Assembly (NCBI RefSeq): GCF_001999945.1
Contig: NZ_CP019650.1
Coordinates: 1,922,001-1,986,000 of the forward strand
Length of the DNA stretch: 64,000 nt
From: Microbulbifer agarilyticus
Lineage (GTDB): Bacteria; Pseudomonadota; Gammaproteobacteria; Pseudomonadales; Cellvibrionaceae
Reading direction: 5' to 3'
Shown piece by piece: positions 1 through 9,630 of this stretch. The notes under the pieces are model-generated. The model saw nothing but the letters and a program-made list of their open reading frames with translations, was not told where the DNA came from and searched no databases. The position numbers were made by a program, and so were the translations under genes. How positions within the stretch are numbered: position 1 is the stretch's first letter; each line of letters opens with the position of its first letter.

Positions 1-2462
1 TAGTACACGTAGTGCTTGCCATCGATGACTTCAAACATCACTTCGTGGCGAGTTCCCAGCACGTAGTCCGTCTTGATGGTCAGGTCGCTTCTCAGCTGCC
101 CACCGTTAAAGCTGAGGAACAGGTGGCTGCCTTCCAGGCGCAGCACCAGTGCATCATCAATGCCCTCACTTTTATTGCCGTGAATCTGCGTAGCAACCAA
201 GTGGTCTTTCACCATCGGCAAATGAGTAATGGCCTGGTTAACGTAAATCGTATGCTGACCAGTGGTGGTCCAGTAAATATCCACGCTGCCATCGGGCTCG
301 CGCTCGCGTAATTCCGAGCGAATATAGCTGGAGTTAGGCGTAGTGCCGTTGTCGCTGCGGATCGGAGCGTAAAACACCATGCCGTCACCGGTATCATTGA
401 GATAGAAGTACTCGTTGTTGGGCTCGCCACACAGCGTCTTATCTTCCACGCCATTCGGGTAGGTGATCTTCCACTGGTTGCAGTTGTCCATCAGGTCAGA
501 CGCCACCGTCGTGGAACCGGAAGAACTACCAGACGAACTGCCACCGGAGGAGCTGCTGCTGGACGAACTGCTGCTGGAACTGCCGCCGCCAGAGCTCGAA
601 CTGGAGCCAGTATCGCCGCCGTGAGTCACTTCCAGGTTGTAGAAAGAAACCTGCGCGTAGTCACCGCTATCGCCGCCGTTATTCTGGTTGTAGGCACCGG
701 CTTTAAAGTAGAACCAATCGCTGTTGTACTCCTGCGCCCAGAAAATTTTCTGGCGTGCCCAGGTGCCGTCGGCTTTGGTAACGGTTACCGTCATCTCGCG
801 GCCAACCACGTCGATTTCGTAACCCCACTTTTCACCCAGCTCAATACCTTCGTCTACCGGCTCGATGGTAGAAGTCAGTCCGTATTGATCGGTACCCGAG
901 TCACCAAACAGCGGAATGAAAATTTCCGTATCGGAATCTTCGTAGGCCATATAGACCCAGCCTTTGGTGTGGCCCGGCAGTTTGCGGTAGTAGATTTTTA
1001 CCGGCTCATCGTTGGATGCATGAATTTGCCCAACAATCACCCGGCCTACGCGCCATTCGGAACCGGCGTCGTGGGTGTTGGAAACACGGTCCACGGTAAT
1101 CGTGGCTTTCATGTTGCCGTCCACACCTGCGGCGGAACTTTGGTCCGAGCTGGATGCGGTGGAAATAACCCAGTTATTACCCAGGCTGGTGGTGCCGGAG
1201 CTCGGGTTGAGCATTTCCCGTAACTCAGTGCGAGAGTACGAAGAGTTCGACGTAGAGCCGCCGTTATTCGGACACTGGAACACCATTGCTCCAGTAGAGC
1301 TGTCGGTGTAGAACTCATTGTTGCTCACTTGTGGCGGTAACTCTTCGCTGGCGTCCGGGTAGGTAATTTTCCAGATGCTCATATCGAAGTTCTGGCCGGG
1401 GTCGGCAGACGGATTCAGGTTCGCCATGGGCAGGGTGCCGCCGGTACCGTAGTCCAGGCAACCAACGGTGACGCTGTTTGAAGTGCTGGAGGTTTCACAG
1501 TTGGAAGAGCCACCACTGCTACCGCCGCTACTACTGCCACCACTACTGCTGCTGCCGCCACCAATCGGGTCGGAATTGCCGTTGTCGGCACTGACGTTCA
1601 TCTCGGTGAGCGAGTTCCAGGAGCTGCTGCTGTTGCCATAGCCAACGTAGCGTACGTAACGGGCTTCGGTCTCGAACAGAGAGAAGTTCTCCAGCGCGTT
1701 TGAACTGCCGCCGCTCACGCCGCCAGACAATACCGTCTCCCAGCTACTGGCGTCGTCACTAGTTTGAATATCAAACGAGGCGGTGCGCTGGTCGCCCTTG
1801 TAGAAAGCGATATTCACGCTGCCCACCACTTGGCTTTGTCCCAGATCGAGCTGCAGCCACTGGCCACTGCCATTGGCGGACCAGCGCGTGTTCAGGTCTT
1901 CATCCAGCACATTTTCCGGGCCATTGCCGTCGTCACTGCTAGCTGTAGCCACAACCGCTGGAACACACGCAGGGCAGGGGTCAACCGGTCCGCCGGAGCC
2001 GCCTGTGGAGGTAGTGATGTCGACTTCGGTAATGCTGTTCCAGTCGTTGGATGTGTTGCCGTATCCCACAATCCGCACATATTGCCCCTCGGAATCGGCC
2101 ACATCGAAGGTTTGTTGAGCACTCGTGCTGGCAGGCTGGTTACCGGAAAAAACGGTTTGCCAGTTGCTACCATCGGCAGAGGTCTGGATGTCGAGGGTAG
2201 CGGTCCTTTGATCGCCTTTGTACATGGCAATCTCGAGGGCTTCTACCGTGTAGCTACTGCCGAGGTCGTAGGTAATCCACTGGCCGTTCCCCTGGGCGGA
2301 CCAGCGGGTAGACAAGTCGTTGTCCACTGTATTGCTCGGGGTATTGCCATCATCGCTAGAAGCAGTAACACCCACAGGATCAGCAGCAAAGCTCACCGCG
2401 GATTGCGAAGCAATCAGCAGCGCTGCCATCCATTTGAGAGGCGAGTATTTACGCGCATTCAT
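1..2462 (-). CDS. modular alginate lyase, PL7 family, C-terminus outside window (partial)
   Basis: Secreted enzyme predicted to cleave alginate by beta-elimination. The reading frame opens at ATG 2462 (AGGA eight bases upstream) and runs uninterrupted off the left edge. In order: signal peptide (basic start, hydrophobic stretch, SFAA end), two F5/8 type C (CBM32-like) sugar-binding domains separated by a proline/cysteine linker, a Gly/Ser linker near 1495-1565, a first PL7 catalytic domain, a long polyserine linker near 480-625, and the start of a second PL7 domain. PL7 signatures are visible: domain one has RTELRE, GQIHAS and YFKAGAYNQ; domain two has RSELRE and TQIHGN, and its last signature lies beyond the edge. 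Polyserine linkers are typical of Saccharophagus and Microbulbifer carbohydrate enzymes. Two catalytic domains in one chain may give endo action on different uronic-acid blocks; that is inference. Confidence 0.88.
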   Translation of the reverse strand, partial: MNARKYSPLKWMAALLIASQSAVSFAADPVGVTASSDDGNTPSNTVDNDLSTRWSAQGNGQWITYDLGSSYTVEALEIAMYKGDQRTATLDIQTSADGSNWQTVFSGNQPASTSAQQTFDVADSEGQYVRIVGYGNTSNDWNSITEVDITTSTGGSGGPVDPCPACVPAVVATASSDDGNGPENVLDEDLNTRWSANGSGQWLQLDLGQSQVVGSVNIAFYKGDQRTASFDIQTSDDASSWETVLSGGVSGGSSNALENFSLFETEARYVRYVGYGNSSSSWNSLTEMNVSADNGNSDPIGGGSSSSGGSSSGGSSGGSSNCETSSTSNSVTVGCLDYGTGGTLPMANLNPSADPGQNFDMSIWKITYPDASEELPPQVSNNEFYTDSSTGAMVFQCPNNGGSTSNSSYSRTELREMLNPSSGTTSLGNNWVISTASSSDQSSAAGVDGNMKATITVDRVSNTHDAGSEWRVGRVIVGQIHASNDEPVKIYYRKLPGHTKGWVYMAYEDSDTEIFIPLFGDSGTDQYGLTSTIEPVDEGIELGEKWGYEIDVVGREMTVTVTKADGTWARQKIFWAQEYNSDWFYFKAGAYNQNNGGDSGDYAQVSFYNLEVTHGGDTGSSSSSGGGSSSSSSSSSSSSGGSSSGSSSGSTTVASDLMDNCNQWKITYPNGVEDKTLCGEPNNEYFYLNDTGDGMVFYAPIRSDNGTTPNSSYIRSELREREPDGSVDIYWTTTGQHTIYVNQAITHLPMVKDHLVATQIHGNKSEGIDDALVLRLEGSHLFLSFNGGQLRSDLTIKTDYVLGTRHEVMFEVIDGKHYVY

Positions 2463-3022
2463 TCTATAATTCCTTACATTTTTATTTTCACAGCGCACAG
2501 CAAACCCCAGAGCAGGATCAGTAAGATCTGCCACAAAGTAGTGTGCCGCACTATGAATTGATTGAAGAAATTATTACAAACTGCGGAGCCACGAACGTGG
2601 CTAATTGTAATAAGGGTTAAACCAATAATTATTTTGTTGTCTCGGCTTAACGAGAATTATGTTTGCGTAAACAAAACTTCCTCGTCAATTAAAATCGAGA
2701 AAAAATGAAATAATTGGTCGACCAGTTGAGCTCATATCCAATCTGAAAGTGGAACATTTTCAGGCTGTAATTTCCGTGTAATTTGCTCGCAGACATTTGA
2801 ATTCTATTTTTCAAATAACACGTAAATACTTGTATTGTTTTGAGTTTATGTTGAGTGGCGGAATGCCTAGAACTTGATGGCTTGTCGCCGCAAGCATCGC
2901 CAAAAGTTGCGGGAGTGCACACGCAATACATTTTAAGGGGAAGCGTAGAAGCACAGTTACAACTTGGTACAAAAATACCAATTGAGGACGTTTCAATATC
3001 AGCGAGGGGGTGGGGTGATCAA
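2463..3022. promoter_or_regulatory. intergenic region upstream of the alginate lyase, no gene seen
   Basis: AT-rich, non-coding stretch between the lyase start and the 3' end of the DUF2062 gene. The minus-strand ribosome binding site AGGA lies just upstream of ATG 2462. It should hold the lyase promoter, and a perfect short inverted repeat at 2660-2673 is a possible operator. The short ORFs here show no coding character. Confidence 0.5.
2660..2673. promoter_or_regulatory. inverted repeat, possible operator of the alginate lyase gene
   Basis: TGTTT and AAACA flank a four-base centre, GCGT, about 200 bases upstream of the lyase start. Alginate-lyase genes are usually substrate-induced through repressors that bind such palindromes. 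No regulator gene is adjacent, so the role is a guess. Confidence 0.2.
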
Positions 3023-3559
3023 TTAATTGAGTTGATCAAGCTGTGCTTTGCGTTGTTCCAGACGACTCTTCCAGCGCTTGACCACTTGCCAGCGCCAGAT
3101 GGCCTGCATAACAAAGTAGGCAATGGTGGCAAAGAAGATACCGCTAATCAGTGAGCCGAAGAATAGCGGCAGCCAGATTCTCCCCACTTCTTGTGTGAGC
3201 CACTCCCAGGAGAGTTCGATCTCGAACTGCACCGGCGGTGTGCCGAGTATCCAGGCGCCCAGCTTGTAGGTGCTGTAGAAAATCGCCGGCATGGTGACCG
3301 GGTTGCTAATCCACACCAGGGCCACAGAAAGAGGGAGGTTGCAGCGAAACCACAGCGCCAGCAGCGCCGCGATAATCATCTGCCCGGGCAGCGGCAGAAA
3401 GGCGGTAAAAACACCCACCGCAAAAGCCACGGAAACCGAGTGGCGGTTCAGGTGGAAAAGGTTGGGGTCGTGCAGCAGAGTACCGAGAAACTTCAGGCCG
3501 TTGTTGGATCGGACCTGTTCGGGAGTTGGCAGCCAGCGCCTGATAACACTTTTAGGCAT
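3023..3559 (-). CDS. DUF2062 family membrane protein
   Basis: Small inner-membrane protein of the DUF2062 family, function unknown. The start at 3559 gives a protein beginning MPKSVIRRWLPTPEQ, as family members usually do; an upstream in-frame start at 3655 would add 32 residues of low-complexity, non-family sequence. The family core is clear: a short amphipathic N-terminus, SVAFAVGVFTAFLPLPGQM as first membrane segment, an ISNPVTMPAIFYSTYKLG segment, and a C-terminal helix before a basic tail. In pseudomonads this gene often sits beside comEC; here comEC is more than 50 kb away. Confidence 0.85.
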   Translation of the reverse strand: MPKSVIRRWLPTPEQVRSNNGLKFLGTLLHDPNLFHLNRHSVSVAFAVGVFTAFLPLPGQMIIAALLALWFRCNLPLSVALVWISNPVTMPAIFYSTYKLGAWILGTPPVQFEIELSWEWLTQEVGRIWLPLFFGSLISGIFFATIAYFVMQAIWRWQVVKRWKSRLEQRKAQLDQLN

Positions 3560-3923
3560 ATATGTTGTTCTGCTCGAAGCTCTCGAATTCGGTGTAGATT
3601 GCCGGCTTGGCAACCTGCAAACGGGGCGTACATCAATACTCTTTATTGCCGACACTCTAAGAATAGATTGGCCTGCCAGGATTTCTTTGAACCTGTACCA
3701 AGTCGGCGCGGCGCTATTATGCCCATATCGTTATTTCAAGACTACTATTCCGGCCATGCTCATACCTAAGTAAGCAACATTAGGCCCTGTCGGACCGGAT
3801 GGCGTCCTTATTCCACCAGAAGAGAGAATTTTGACTGCTGTCGACTGCATAGTCAGTCATTCCTTGGTATGTGTTGACAAAATTTACCCTTGACGGCAAA
3901 AAACTGGCCAAATATCCTTCTTC

Positions 3924-3942
3924 ACACTAAAAAGTGTCGACA
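3924..3942. promoter_or_regulatory. overlapping palindromes upstream of the prp regulator, candidate operator
   Basis: ACACT-AAAA-AGTGT (3924-3937) overlaps TGTCGACA (3935-3942). A second TGTCGAC lies at 3839-3845 and a TTGACA -35-like box at 3874-3879 between them. GTCGAC-centred palindromes suit dimeric FCD-type GntR regulators, and the gene just downstream is one. Autoregulation of the whole operon is inferred. Confidence 0.4.
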
Positions 3943-4007
3943 ATCCTGATTTTGAGTTGGCTTCAAGTATTGAAAGCACACATCAGATGGGAAGATTGGG
4001 TTAGAAA

Positions 4008-4706
4008 ATGGCCAGTACGCAACAGGTGACAAAAGCGGACGAAAAAGCGCTGCAGGGTACGCAGAGCCTGGCGGACCGCCTGTTTCTCTCCCTGCGCAAA
4101 GACATCGTCGAAGGCCGCATGGCCGCTGGCAGTAAAATCAGCGAGCCGGAACTGGCCCGCCGCTTTGATGCCAGCCGTGGTAGCCTGCGCGAAGCACTCA
4201 TGCGGCTGGATTCCCTTGGGCTCATCGAGCGCAAGGTAAATGTCGGCGCCCGTGTGGTGGAGTTAAGCGGCCGCGGCCTGCTGGAACTCTACGACGTGCG
4301 CGAAGCGCTGGAAGGTATGGCCTGCCGCCTGGCCGCAGAAAACCGTTCAGACGCCGACCTCGCCGAACTCCGCCAGATGCTGGAGCGCCACGAACAGCAG
4401 GAAGAGCTGCAGGCGGGCACCGCCTACTACCAGCCGGAAGGGGACTTCGACTTCCACTTCCGCATCGTGCAGGCCTCCAACAACGAACTCCTGATCGACA
4501 CCCTGTGCAACAAACTCTATTACCGCGTGCGCATGTACCGCTACCAGCTGGGCATGGCCAGCCCACGCGCGCACCGCGCCTTCCGCGAGCACAGCCACAT
4601 TATTGAAGCCATTGAGGCCGGCGACGGCGAACTGGCAGAAATCCTGATGCGCCGGCACATCCGCGCATCCCGCAGCAATATCGCAAAGAAACTATCTAGC
4701 AACTAG
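4008..4706 (+). CDS. GntR-family (FCD) regulator of the methylcitrate operon
   Basis: DNA-binding transcription factor predicted to control propionate catabolism. Residues about 20-80 form a GntR winged helix (KISEPELARRFDASRGSLRE with LGLIERK in the wing); residues about 90-220 form an FCD effector domain with helices carrying DFDFHFRIV and HSHIIEAIEAGD, the usual acidic and His metal/ligand positions. Length is normal for the family. It is the first gene of a same-strand run into prpB, as in Pseudomonas where a GntR gene heads prpB-prpC-acnD-prpF. The likely effector is 2-methylcitrate or a related acid, known for other PrpR types and only inferred here. Candidate operators lie upstream at 3839-3942. 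Confidence 0.85.
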   Translation: MASTQQVTKADEKALQGTQSLADRLFLSLRKDIVEGRMAAGSKISEPELARRFDASRGSLREALMRLDSLGLIERKVNVGARVVELSGRGLLELYDVREALEGMACRLAAENRSDADLAELRQMLERHEQQEELQAGTAYYQPEGDFDFHFRIVQASNNELLIDTLCNKLYYRVRMYRYQLGMASPRAHRAFREHSHIIEAIEAGDGELAEILMRRHIRASRSNIAKKLSSN

Positions 4707-4770
4707 CTAACACCTAGCTAGCTAGTAACCAACACCGAATCTTGAGAGAAAAGAGAATAGGGGCAACATA

Positions 4771-5649
4771 ATGAGCAGACCTGAATCCGCCGGCGCACGT
4801 TTCCGTCAGGCCCTGAAAGACAACCAGCCACTGCAGGTTGTCGGCACCATCAATGCCTACACCGCCATCATGGCCGAGCGCATTGGGCACCAGGCTATTT
4901 ACCTGTCCGGCGCCGGTGTAGCAAATGCCTCCTACGGCCTGCCCGATCTGGGTATGACCAGCCTCGAAAACGTGTTGGAAGACGTACGCCGCATTACCGC
5001 CGCTTCGAGCCTGCCGCTGCTGGTGGACATCGATACCGGCTGGGGGGGCGCGTTCAATATTGCCCGCACCGTGAAAGAAATGATCCGTGCCGGCGCCGCC
5101 GCGGTACATATCGAAGATCAGGTCGCGCAGAAGCGCTGCGGCCACCGCCCGAACAAAGAGATCGTCTCCAAAGAGGAAATGGTCGACCGTATCAAAGCCG
5201 CCGTAGACGCGCGCACCGACGACGACTTCTTCATCATGGCCCGTACCGACTCCTTTGCCCAGGAAGGCCTGGAAGCCGCCATCGACCGCGCCCAGGCGTG
5301 CATCGAAGCCGGTGCCGACGGTATCTTTGCCGAAGCCGTAACCGAGCTGGAACACTACCGCGCATTCAAAGACGCGTTGAACGTACCGATTCTCGCCAAC
5401 ATCACCGAGTTCGGTAAAACCAAGCTATATAACAAGCAGGAACTGGGTGAGTCCGGTGCCGACATGGTGCTGTACCCGCTGTCTGCGTTCCGCGCCATGA
5501 ACAAGGCGGCAGAGAATGTTTACAGCAGCATTCTGGCAAATGGCGACCAGCAGGCCGTGGTCGACACCATGCAGACCCGCGCAGAACTGTACGACTACCT
5601 GAATTACCACGAGTTTGAAGACAAGCTCGACGCGCTTTTCAAGAAGTAA
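4771..5649 (+). CDS. prpB: 2-methylisocitrate lyase
   Basis: Cytosolic enzyme that splits 2-methylisocitrate into pyruvate and succinate, the last step of the methylcitrate cycle. The 292-residue protein shows the isocitrate-lyase superfamily signature KRCGH at residues 121-125 with catalytic Cys123, and metal-binding Asp85 and Asp87 in LVDIDTG. Length and numbering match characterised PrpB enzymes. A GGGG ribosome binding site stands ten bases before ATG. It follows the GntR regulator by 64 bases and precedes prpC by 74, so one transcript is likely. Confidence 0.96.
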   Translation: MSRPESAGARFRQALKDNQPLQVVGTINAYTAIMAERIGHQAIYLSGAGVANASYGLPDLGMTSLENVLEDVRRITAASSLPLLVDIDTGWGGAFNIARTVKEMIRAGAAAVHIEDQVAQKRCGHRPNKEIVSKEEMVDRIKAAVDARTDDDFFIMARTDSFAQEGLEAAIDRAQACIEAGADGIFAEAVTELEHYRAFKDALNVPILANITEFGKTKLYNKQELGESGADMVLYPLSAFRAMNKAAENVYSSILANGDQQAVVDTMQTRAELYDYLNYHEFEDKLDALFKK

Positions 5650-5723
5650 GCACGCAAGCAGTAACAACGACGTAAACCAAATTTCATCTAACCGAATAAT
5701 CAGGAAAACTAGGGGAAATAGAG

Positions 5724-6848
5724 ATGGCAGAGAAAAAAGTTGGCGGAGCAGGCCTGCGTGGTCAGGTAGCCGGTAAAACTGCACTTTCCACCGTTGGTGT
5801 ATCCGGTTCTGGCCTCACATACTGTGGCTACGATGTAAAAGACCTGGCAGAAAACTGCGAGTTCGAAGAAGTCGCCTATCTGATTTTTAATGGCGAACTG
5901 CCCACCACCGCACAGCTGGCAGACTACAAAGGCGTACTCAAAACCATGCGCGGCCTGCCACAGGCACTGCGCGAAGTACTCGAGCGCATTCCGGCAGACG
6001 CCCACCCGATGGACGTCATGCGTACCGGTTGCTCCATGCTGGGTAACCTCGAAGGCGAAGAGTCCTTCGACCAGCAACAAGACCGCGCCAACCGCCTGTT
6101 GGCCGCGTTCCCGTCCATTATTTGTTACTGGTACCGCTTCAGCCACGACGGTGTGCGCATCGAAACCGAAACCGACGACGACTCCATCGGCGGCCACTTC
6201 CTGCACATGCTGCGCGGCGAAAAGCCCAACGACCTGCACGCACAGGTGATGAACGTATCCCTGATCCTGTACGCAGAGCACGAATTCAACGCGTCCACCT
6301 TCACCGCACGCGTGTGTGCTTCTACCTTGTCCGACCTGTTCAGCTGCATCACCGGCGCCATCGGCTCCCTGCGTGGCCCGCTGCACGGCGGTGCGAACGA
6401 AGCGGCCATGGAACTGATCGAGCGTTTCTCTTCTGCCGACGAAGCAGAAAAAGAACTGCTGGGCATGCTCGAGCGCAAAGAAAAGATCATGGGCTTCGGC
6501 CACGCGGTATACACCGAATCCGACCCGCGCAACGGCATCATCAAGCTGTGGTCTGAAAAACTCGCCGCCGACGTGGGCGACGACGTACTGTACCCGGTAT
6601 CCGTACGCTGCGAAGAAGTCATGTGGCGCGAGAAGAAGCTGTTCTGTAACGCTGACTTCTTCCACGCATCCGCGTATCACTTCATGGGTATTCCCACCAA
6701 GCTGTTTACCCCGATTTTCGTAATGTCCCGCGTAACCGGCTGGGCCGCGCACGTATTTGAACAGCGCGCCGACAACCGCATCATCCGCCCAAGCGCCGAG
6801 TACACCGGCCCAGAGCTGCGCAAAGTAACCCCCATTTCTGAGCGCTAA
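5724..6848 (+). CDS. prpC: 2-methylcitrate synthase
   Basis: Condenses propionyl-CoA with oxaloacetate to 2-methylcitrate. The 374-residue length is that of short type II-like citrate synthases, and catalytic surroundings are present: EHEFNAS (His186), LHGGANE (His221), GFGHAVY (His260), and a C-terminal FTPIFVMSRVTGWAAH segment. Assignment to methylcitrate rather than citrate synthase rests on its place between prpB and acnD and on family-typical sequence. A 169-base gap containing a folded repeat separates it from acnD. Confidence 0.95.
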   Translation: MAEKKVGGAGLRGQVAGKTALSTVGVSGSGLTYCGYDVKDLAENCEFEEVAYLIFNGELPTTAQLADYKGVLKTMRGLPQALREVLERIPADAHPMDVMRTGCSMLGNLEGEESFDQQQDRANRLLAAFPSIICYWYRFSHDGVRIETETDDDSIGGHFLHMLRGEKPNDLHAQVMNVSLILYAEHEFNASTFTARVCASTLSDLFSCITGAIGSLRGPLHGGANEAAMELIERFSSADEAEKELLGMLERKEKIMGFGHAVYTESDPRNGIIKLWSEKLAADVGDDVLYPVSVRCEEVMWREKKLFCNADFFHASAYHFMGIPTKLFTPIFVMSRVTGWAAHVFEQRADNRIIRPSAEYTGPELRKVTPISER

Positions 6849-6878
6849 CAGAACGATACGGCCCGACGCGAAGGTGTC

Positions 6879-6987
6879 GGTGCCGGGTAGGGTTTTACTG
6901 GACTGTCTGCGAGAGGGATCTCGCAGCCAAGCCCCCATGGATGGGTTCACGGCGTGTCCAGCAAAACCCTACCCGGTAGCGGCACCG
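6879..6987. repeat. palindromic intergenic repeat with three-way-junction fold (REP-like)
   Basis: The arms 6879-6903 and 6956-6987 are reverse complements with one mismatch and one four-base bulge (GGTAGGGTTTT-type core). Between them sit a perfect eight-pair hairpin at 6907-6926 with a GGGA loop and a shorter hairpin around CCCATGGATGGG at about 6932-6944. The whole would fold as a cloverleaf in RNA or single-stranded DNA. It lies inside the prp operon between two stop/start signals. Such elements are usually multicopy in related genomes; no second copy was noticed in this window. Confidence 0.75.
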
Positions 6988-7017
6988 CCACCCAACGACT
7001 CCACTGCGTGACCCCTG

Positions 7018-9630
7018 ATGAATACCGAATTCCGCAAAAACCTCCCCGGCACCGACCTAGATTATTTCGACACCCGCGAGGCCGTCGAAAACATCCAGCC
7101 GGGCAGCTACGCAAAACTGCCGTATACCTCCCGTATCCTGGCAGAAAACCTCGTTCGCCGCTGTGAGCCTGAAAACCTCACCGCCGCCCTCAAGCAGATT
7201 ATCGAACGCAAGCGTGACCTCGACTTCCCCTGGTTCCCCGCGCGCGTCGTCTGCCACGATATTCTCGGCCAAACCGCACTGGTCGACCTCGCCGGCCTGC
7301 GCGACGCCATTGCAGAGAAGGGCGGTGACCCCGCCAAAGTAAACCCGGTAGTGCCCACCCAGCTGATCGTCGACCACTCCCTGGCCGTCGAACACCCTGG
7401 TTTTGAAAAGAACGCGTTTGAAAAAAACCGCGAAGTCGAAGAGCGCCGCAACGAAGACCGTTTCCACTTCATCAATTGGACCAAAACCGCGTTCGAAAAC
7501 GTCGACGTCATTCCGCCCGGCAACGGCATCATGCACCAGATCAACCTGGAGAAAATGTCTCCGGTGGTGCAGGTGCGTAACGGCGTCGCCTTCCCGGATA
7601 CCTGTGTCGGTACCGACAGCCACACTCCAATGGTCGACGCCCTCGGCGTAATCTCCGTCGGCGTGGGTGGCCTCGAAGCCGAAAGCGTCATGCTCGGCCG
7701 CGCCTCCTACATGCGCCTGCCAGACATCGTTGGCGTAGAGCTGACCGGCAAACTGCAGCCCGGCATTACTGGTACCGACATGGTGCTGGCCCTGACCGAA
7801 TTCCTGCGCCGCGAGCGCGTAGTTGGTGCCTATCTCGAATTCTACGGCGAAGGCGCCTCCAGCCTGAGCCTCGGCGACCGCGCCACCATCGCCAACATGA
7901 CGCCGGAATACGGTGCCACCGCCGGCATGTTCGCCATCGATGAACAAACCATCGACTACCTCAAGCTCACCGGCCGCGACGACGAGCAGGTAGCCCTGGT
8001 AGAAAAGTTCGCGAAAGAAACCGGCCTCTGGGCAGATACCCTGAAAGAGGCCGAATACGAGCGCGTACTCCAGTTCGACCTTTCCTCCGTAGGCCGCAAC
8101 TTGGCCGGCCCTTCCAATCCGCACGCACTACTGCCGGTATCTGAACTGGGTAATCGCGGTATTGCCAAAGAATGGGAAGAGAAAGAAGGCGAAATGCCCG
8201 ATGGTGCCGTCATCATCGCCGCCATCACCAGCTGTACCAACACCAGCAACCCGCGCAACATGATTGCCGCAGGCCTGATCGCGCGTAACGCCAACAAGCT
8301 CGGCCTTACCCGCAAGCCCTGGGTAAAAACCTCCCTCGCGCCCGGTTCCAAAACCGTAAAAATGTACCTGGAAGAAGCCGACCTGTTGCCAGAACTGCAA
8401 CAACAGGGCTTTGATGTGGTCGCCTTTGCCTGTACCACTTGTAACGGCATGAGCGGCGCGCTGGACCCGAAAATCCAGAAAGAAGTCATCGACCGCGACC
8501 TCTACGCCACTGCCGTACTGTCCGGCAACCGCAACTTCGATGGCCGCATCCACCCCTACGCCAAGCAGGCATTCCTGGCCTCACCACCGCTGGTCGTGGC
8601 CTATGCCATCGCCGGCACCATCCGCTTCGATATCGAAAAGGATGTACTGGGCCACGATAAAGACGGCAACGCCATCACCCTGAAAGATATCTGGCCGAGC
8701 GATGAAGAGATCGACGCGATCGTGAAGCAGAGCGTTAAGCCAGAGCAATTCCGCGAAGTCTACATCCCGATGTTTGATTTAAATAAAGCGGAAGCAGAGA
8801 AGGGCGACCCCCTGTATAACTGGCGCGCCATGAGCACCTACATCCGCCGCCCGCCCTATTGGAATGAAGAGGGGGAAGGAGCGATGGCCGGCGAACGTAC
8901 CCTCAAAGGCATGCGCCCACTGGCGGTACTCGGTGACAACATCACCACCGACCACCTGTCGCCGTCCAACGCTATTCTTGCAAGCAGTGCGGCGGGTGAA
9001 TACCTGGCGAAAATGGGCCTGCCGGAAGAAGACTTCAACTCCTACGCCACGCACCGCGGTGATCACCTCACCGCCCAGCGCGCCACCTTCGCCAACCCGA
9101 AACTGTTGAACGAAATGGTGCGCAGTGAAAACGGTGAAGTGAAGCAGGGCTCACTGGCCCGCGTAGAGCCGGAAGGCAAAGAAACCCGCATGTGGGAAGC
9201 CATCGAAACCTACATGGACCGCAAGCAGCCGCTGATCATTATTGCCGGCGCCGACTACGGCCAGGGTTCCTCCCGCGACTGGGCCGCAAAAGGCGTGCGC
9301 CTCGCCGGTGTAGAAGCGATTGTGGCGGAAGGCTTCGAGCGCATTCACCGCACCAACCTCATCGGTATGGGCGTTTTACCGCTGGAATTCCTGCCGGGCA
9401 CCACCCGCGAAACCCTAGGCATCGACGGAACCGAAACCTTCGACGTAGCCGGCGAACGCACCCCGGGCGCCACACTGACCCTGCGCGTACACCGCAAAGA
9501 CGGTGAAACCGTAGAGGTGCCGGTAAAATGCCGCCTGGATACCGCCGAAGAAGTTTCCATCTACGACGCCGGCGGTGTACTGCAGCGCTTTGCCAACGAC
9601 TTCCTCGAAGCTGAGGGCGCCGCGCAATGA
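7018..9630 (+). CDS. acnD: Fe/S-dependent 2-methylisocitrate dehydratase AcnD
   Basis: Aconitase-family enzyme that dehydrates 2-methylcitrate to an isomer of 2-methylaconitate in organisms using the AcnD/PrpF route instead of PrpD. The 870-residue protein has the three cluster ligands in SCTNTSN (Cys406) and ACTTCNG (Cys472, Cys475), substrate-loop sequences such as TDSHTPMVDALG, and the swivel-domain segment GSSRDWAAKGVRLAGVEA. It is shorter than AcnA-type aconitases in the way typical for AcnD. Its last four bases overlap the prpF start (ATGA), so the two are probably translated together. No prpD is present in the cluster. Confidence 0.95.
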   Translation: MNTEFRKNLPGTDLDYFDTREAVENIQPGSYAKLPYTSRILAENLVRRCEPENLTAALKQIIERKRDLDFPWFPARVVCHDILGQTALVDLAGLRDAIAEKGGDPAKVNPVVPTQLIVDHSLAVEHPGFEKNAFEKNREVEERRNEDRFHFINWTKTAFENVDVIPPGNGIMHQINLEKMSPVVQVRNGVAFPDTCVGTDSHTPMVDALGVISVGVGGLEAESVMLGRASYMRLPDIVGVELTGKLQPGITGTDMVLALTEFLRRERVVGAYLEFYGEGASSLSLGDRATIANMTPEYGATAGMFAIDEQTIDYLKLTGRDDEQVALVEKFAKETGLWADTLKEAEYERVLQFDLSSVGRNLAGPSNPHALLPVSELGNRGIAKEWEEKEGEMPDGAVIIAAITSCTNTSNPRNMIAAGLIARNANKLGLTRKPWVKTSLAPGSKTVKMYLEEADLLPELQQQGFDVVAFACTTCNGMSGALDPKIQKEVIDRDLYATAVLSGNRNFDGRIHPYAKQAFLASPPLVVAYAIAGTIRFDIEKDVLGHDKDGNAITLKDIWPSDEEIDAIVKQSVKPEQFREVYIPMFDLNKAEAEKGDPLYNWRAMSTYIRRPPYWNEEGEGAMAGERTLKGMRPLAVLGDNITTDHLSPSNAILASSAAGEYLAKMGLPEEDFNSYATHRGDHLTAQRATFANPKLLNEMVRSENGEVKQGSLARVEPEGKETRMWEAIETYMDRKQPLIIIAGADYGQGSSRDWAAKGVRLAGVEAIVAEGFERIHRTNLIGMGVLPLEFLPGTTRETLGIDGTETFDVAGERTPGATLTLRVHRKDGETVEVPVKCRLDTAEEVSIYDAGGVLQRFANDFLEAEGAAQ

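Noticed and set aside
3559..3655. Upstream in-frame extension of the DUF2062 gene
   Set aside because: The extra 32 residues are low-complexity and absent from the family, which begins MPK...RRWLP.
6849..7017. Extra small gene between prpC and acnD
   Set aside because: The sequence is almost wholly explained by nested inverted repeats, with no start plus ribosome binding site.
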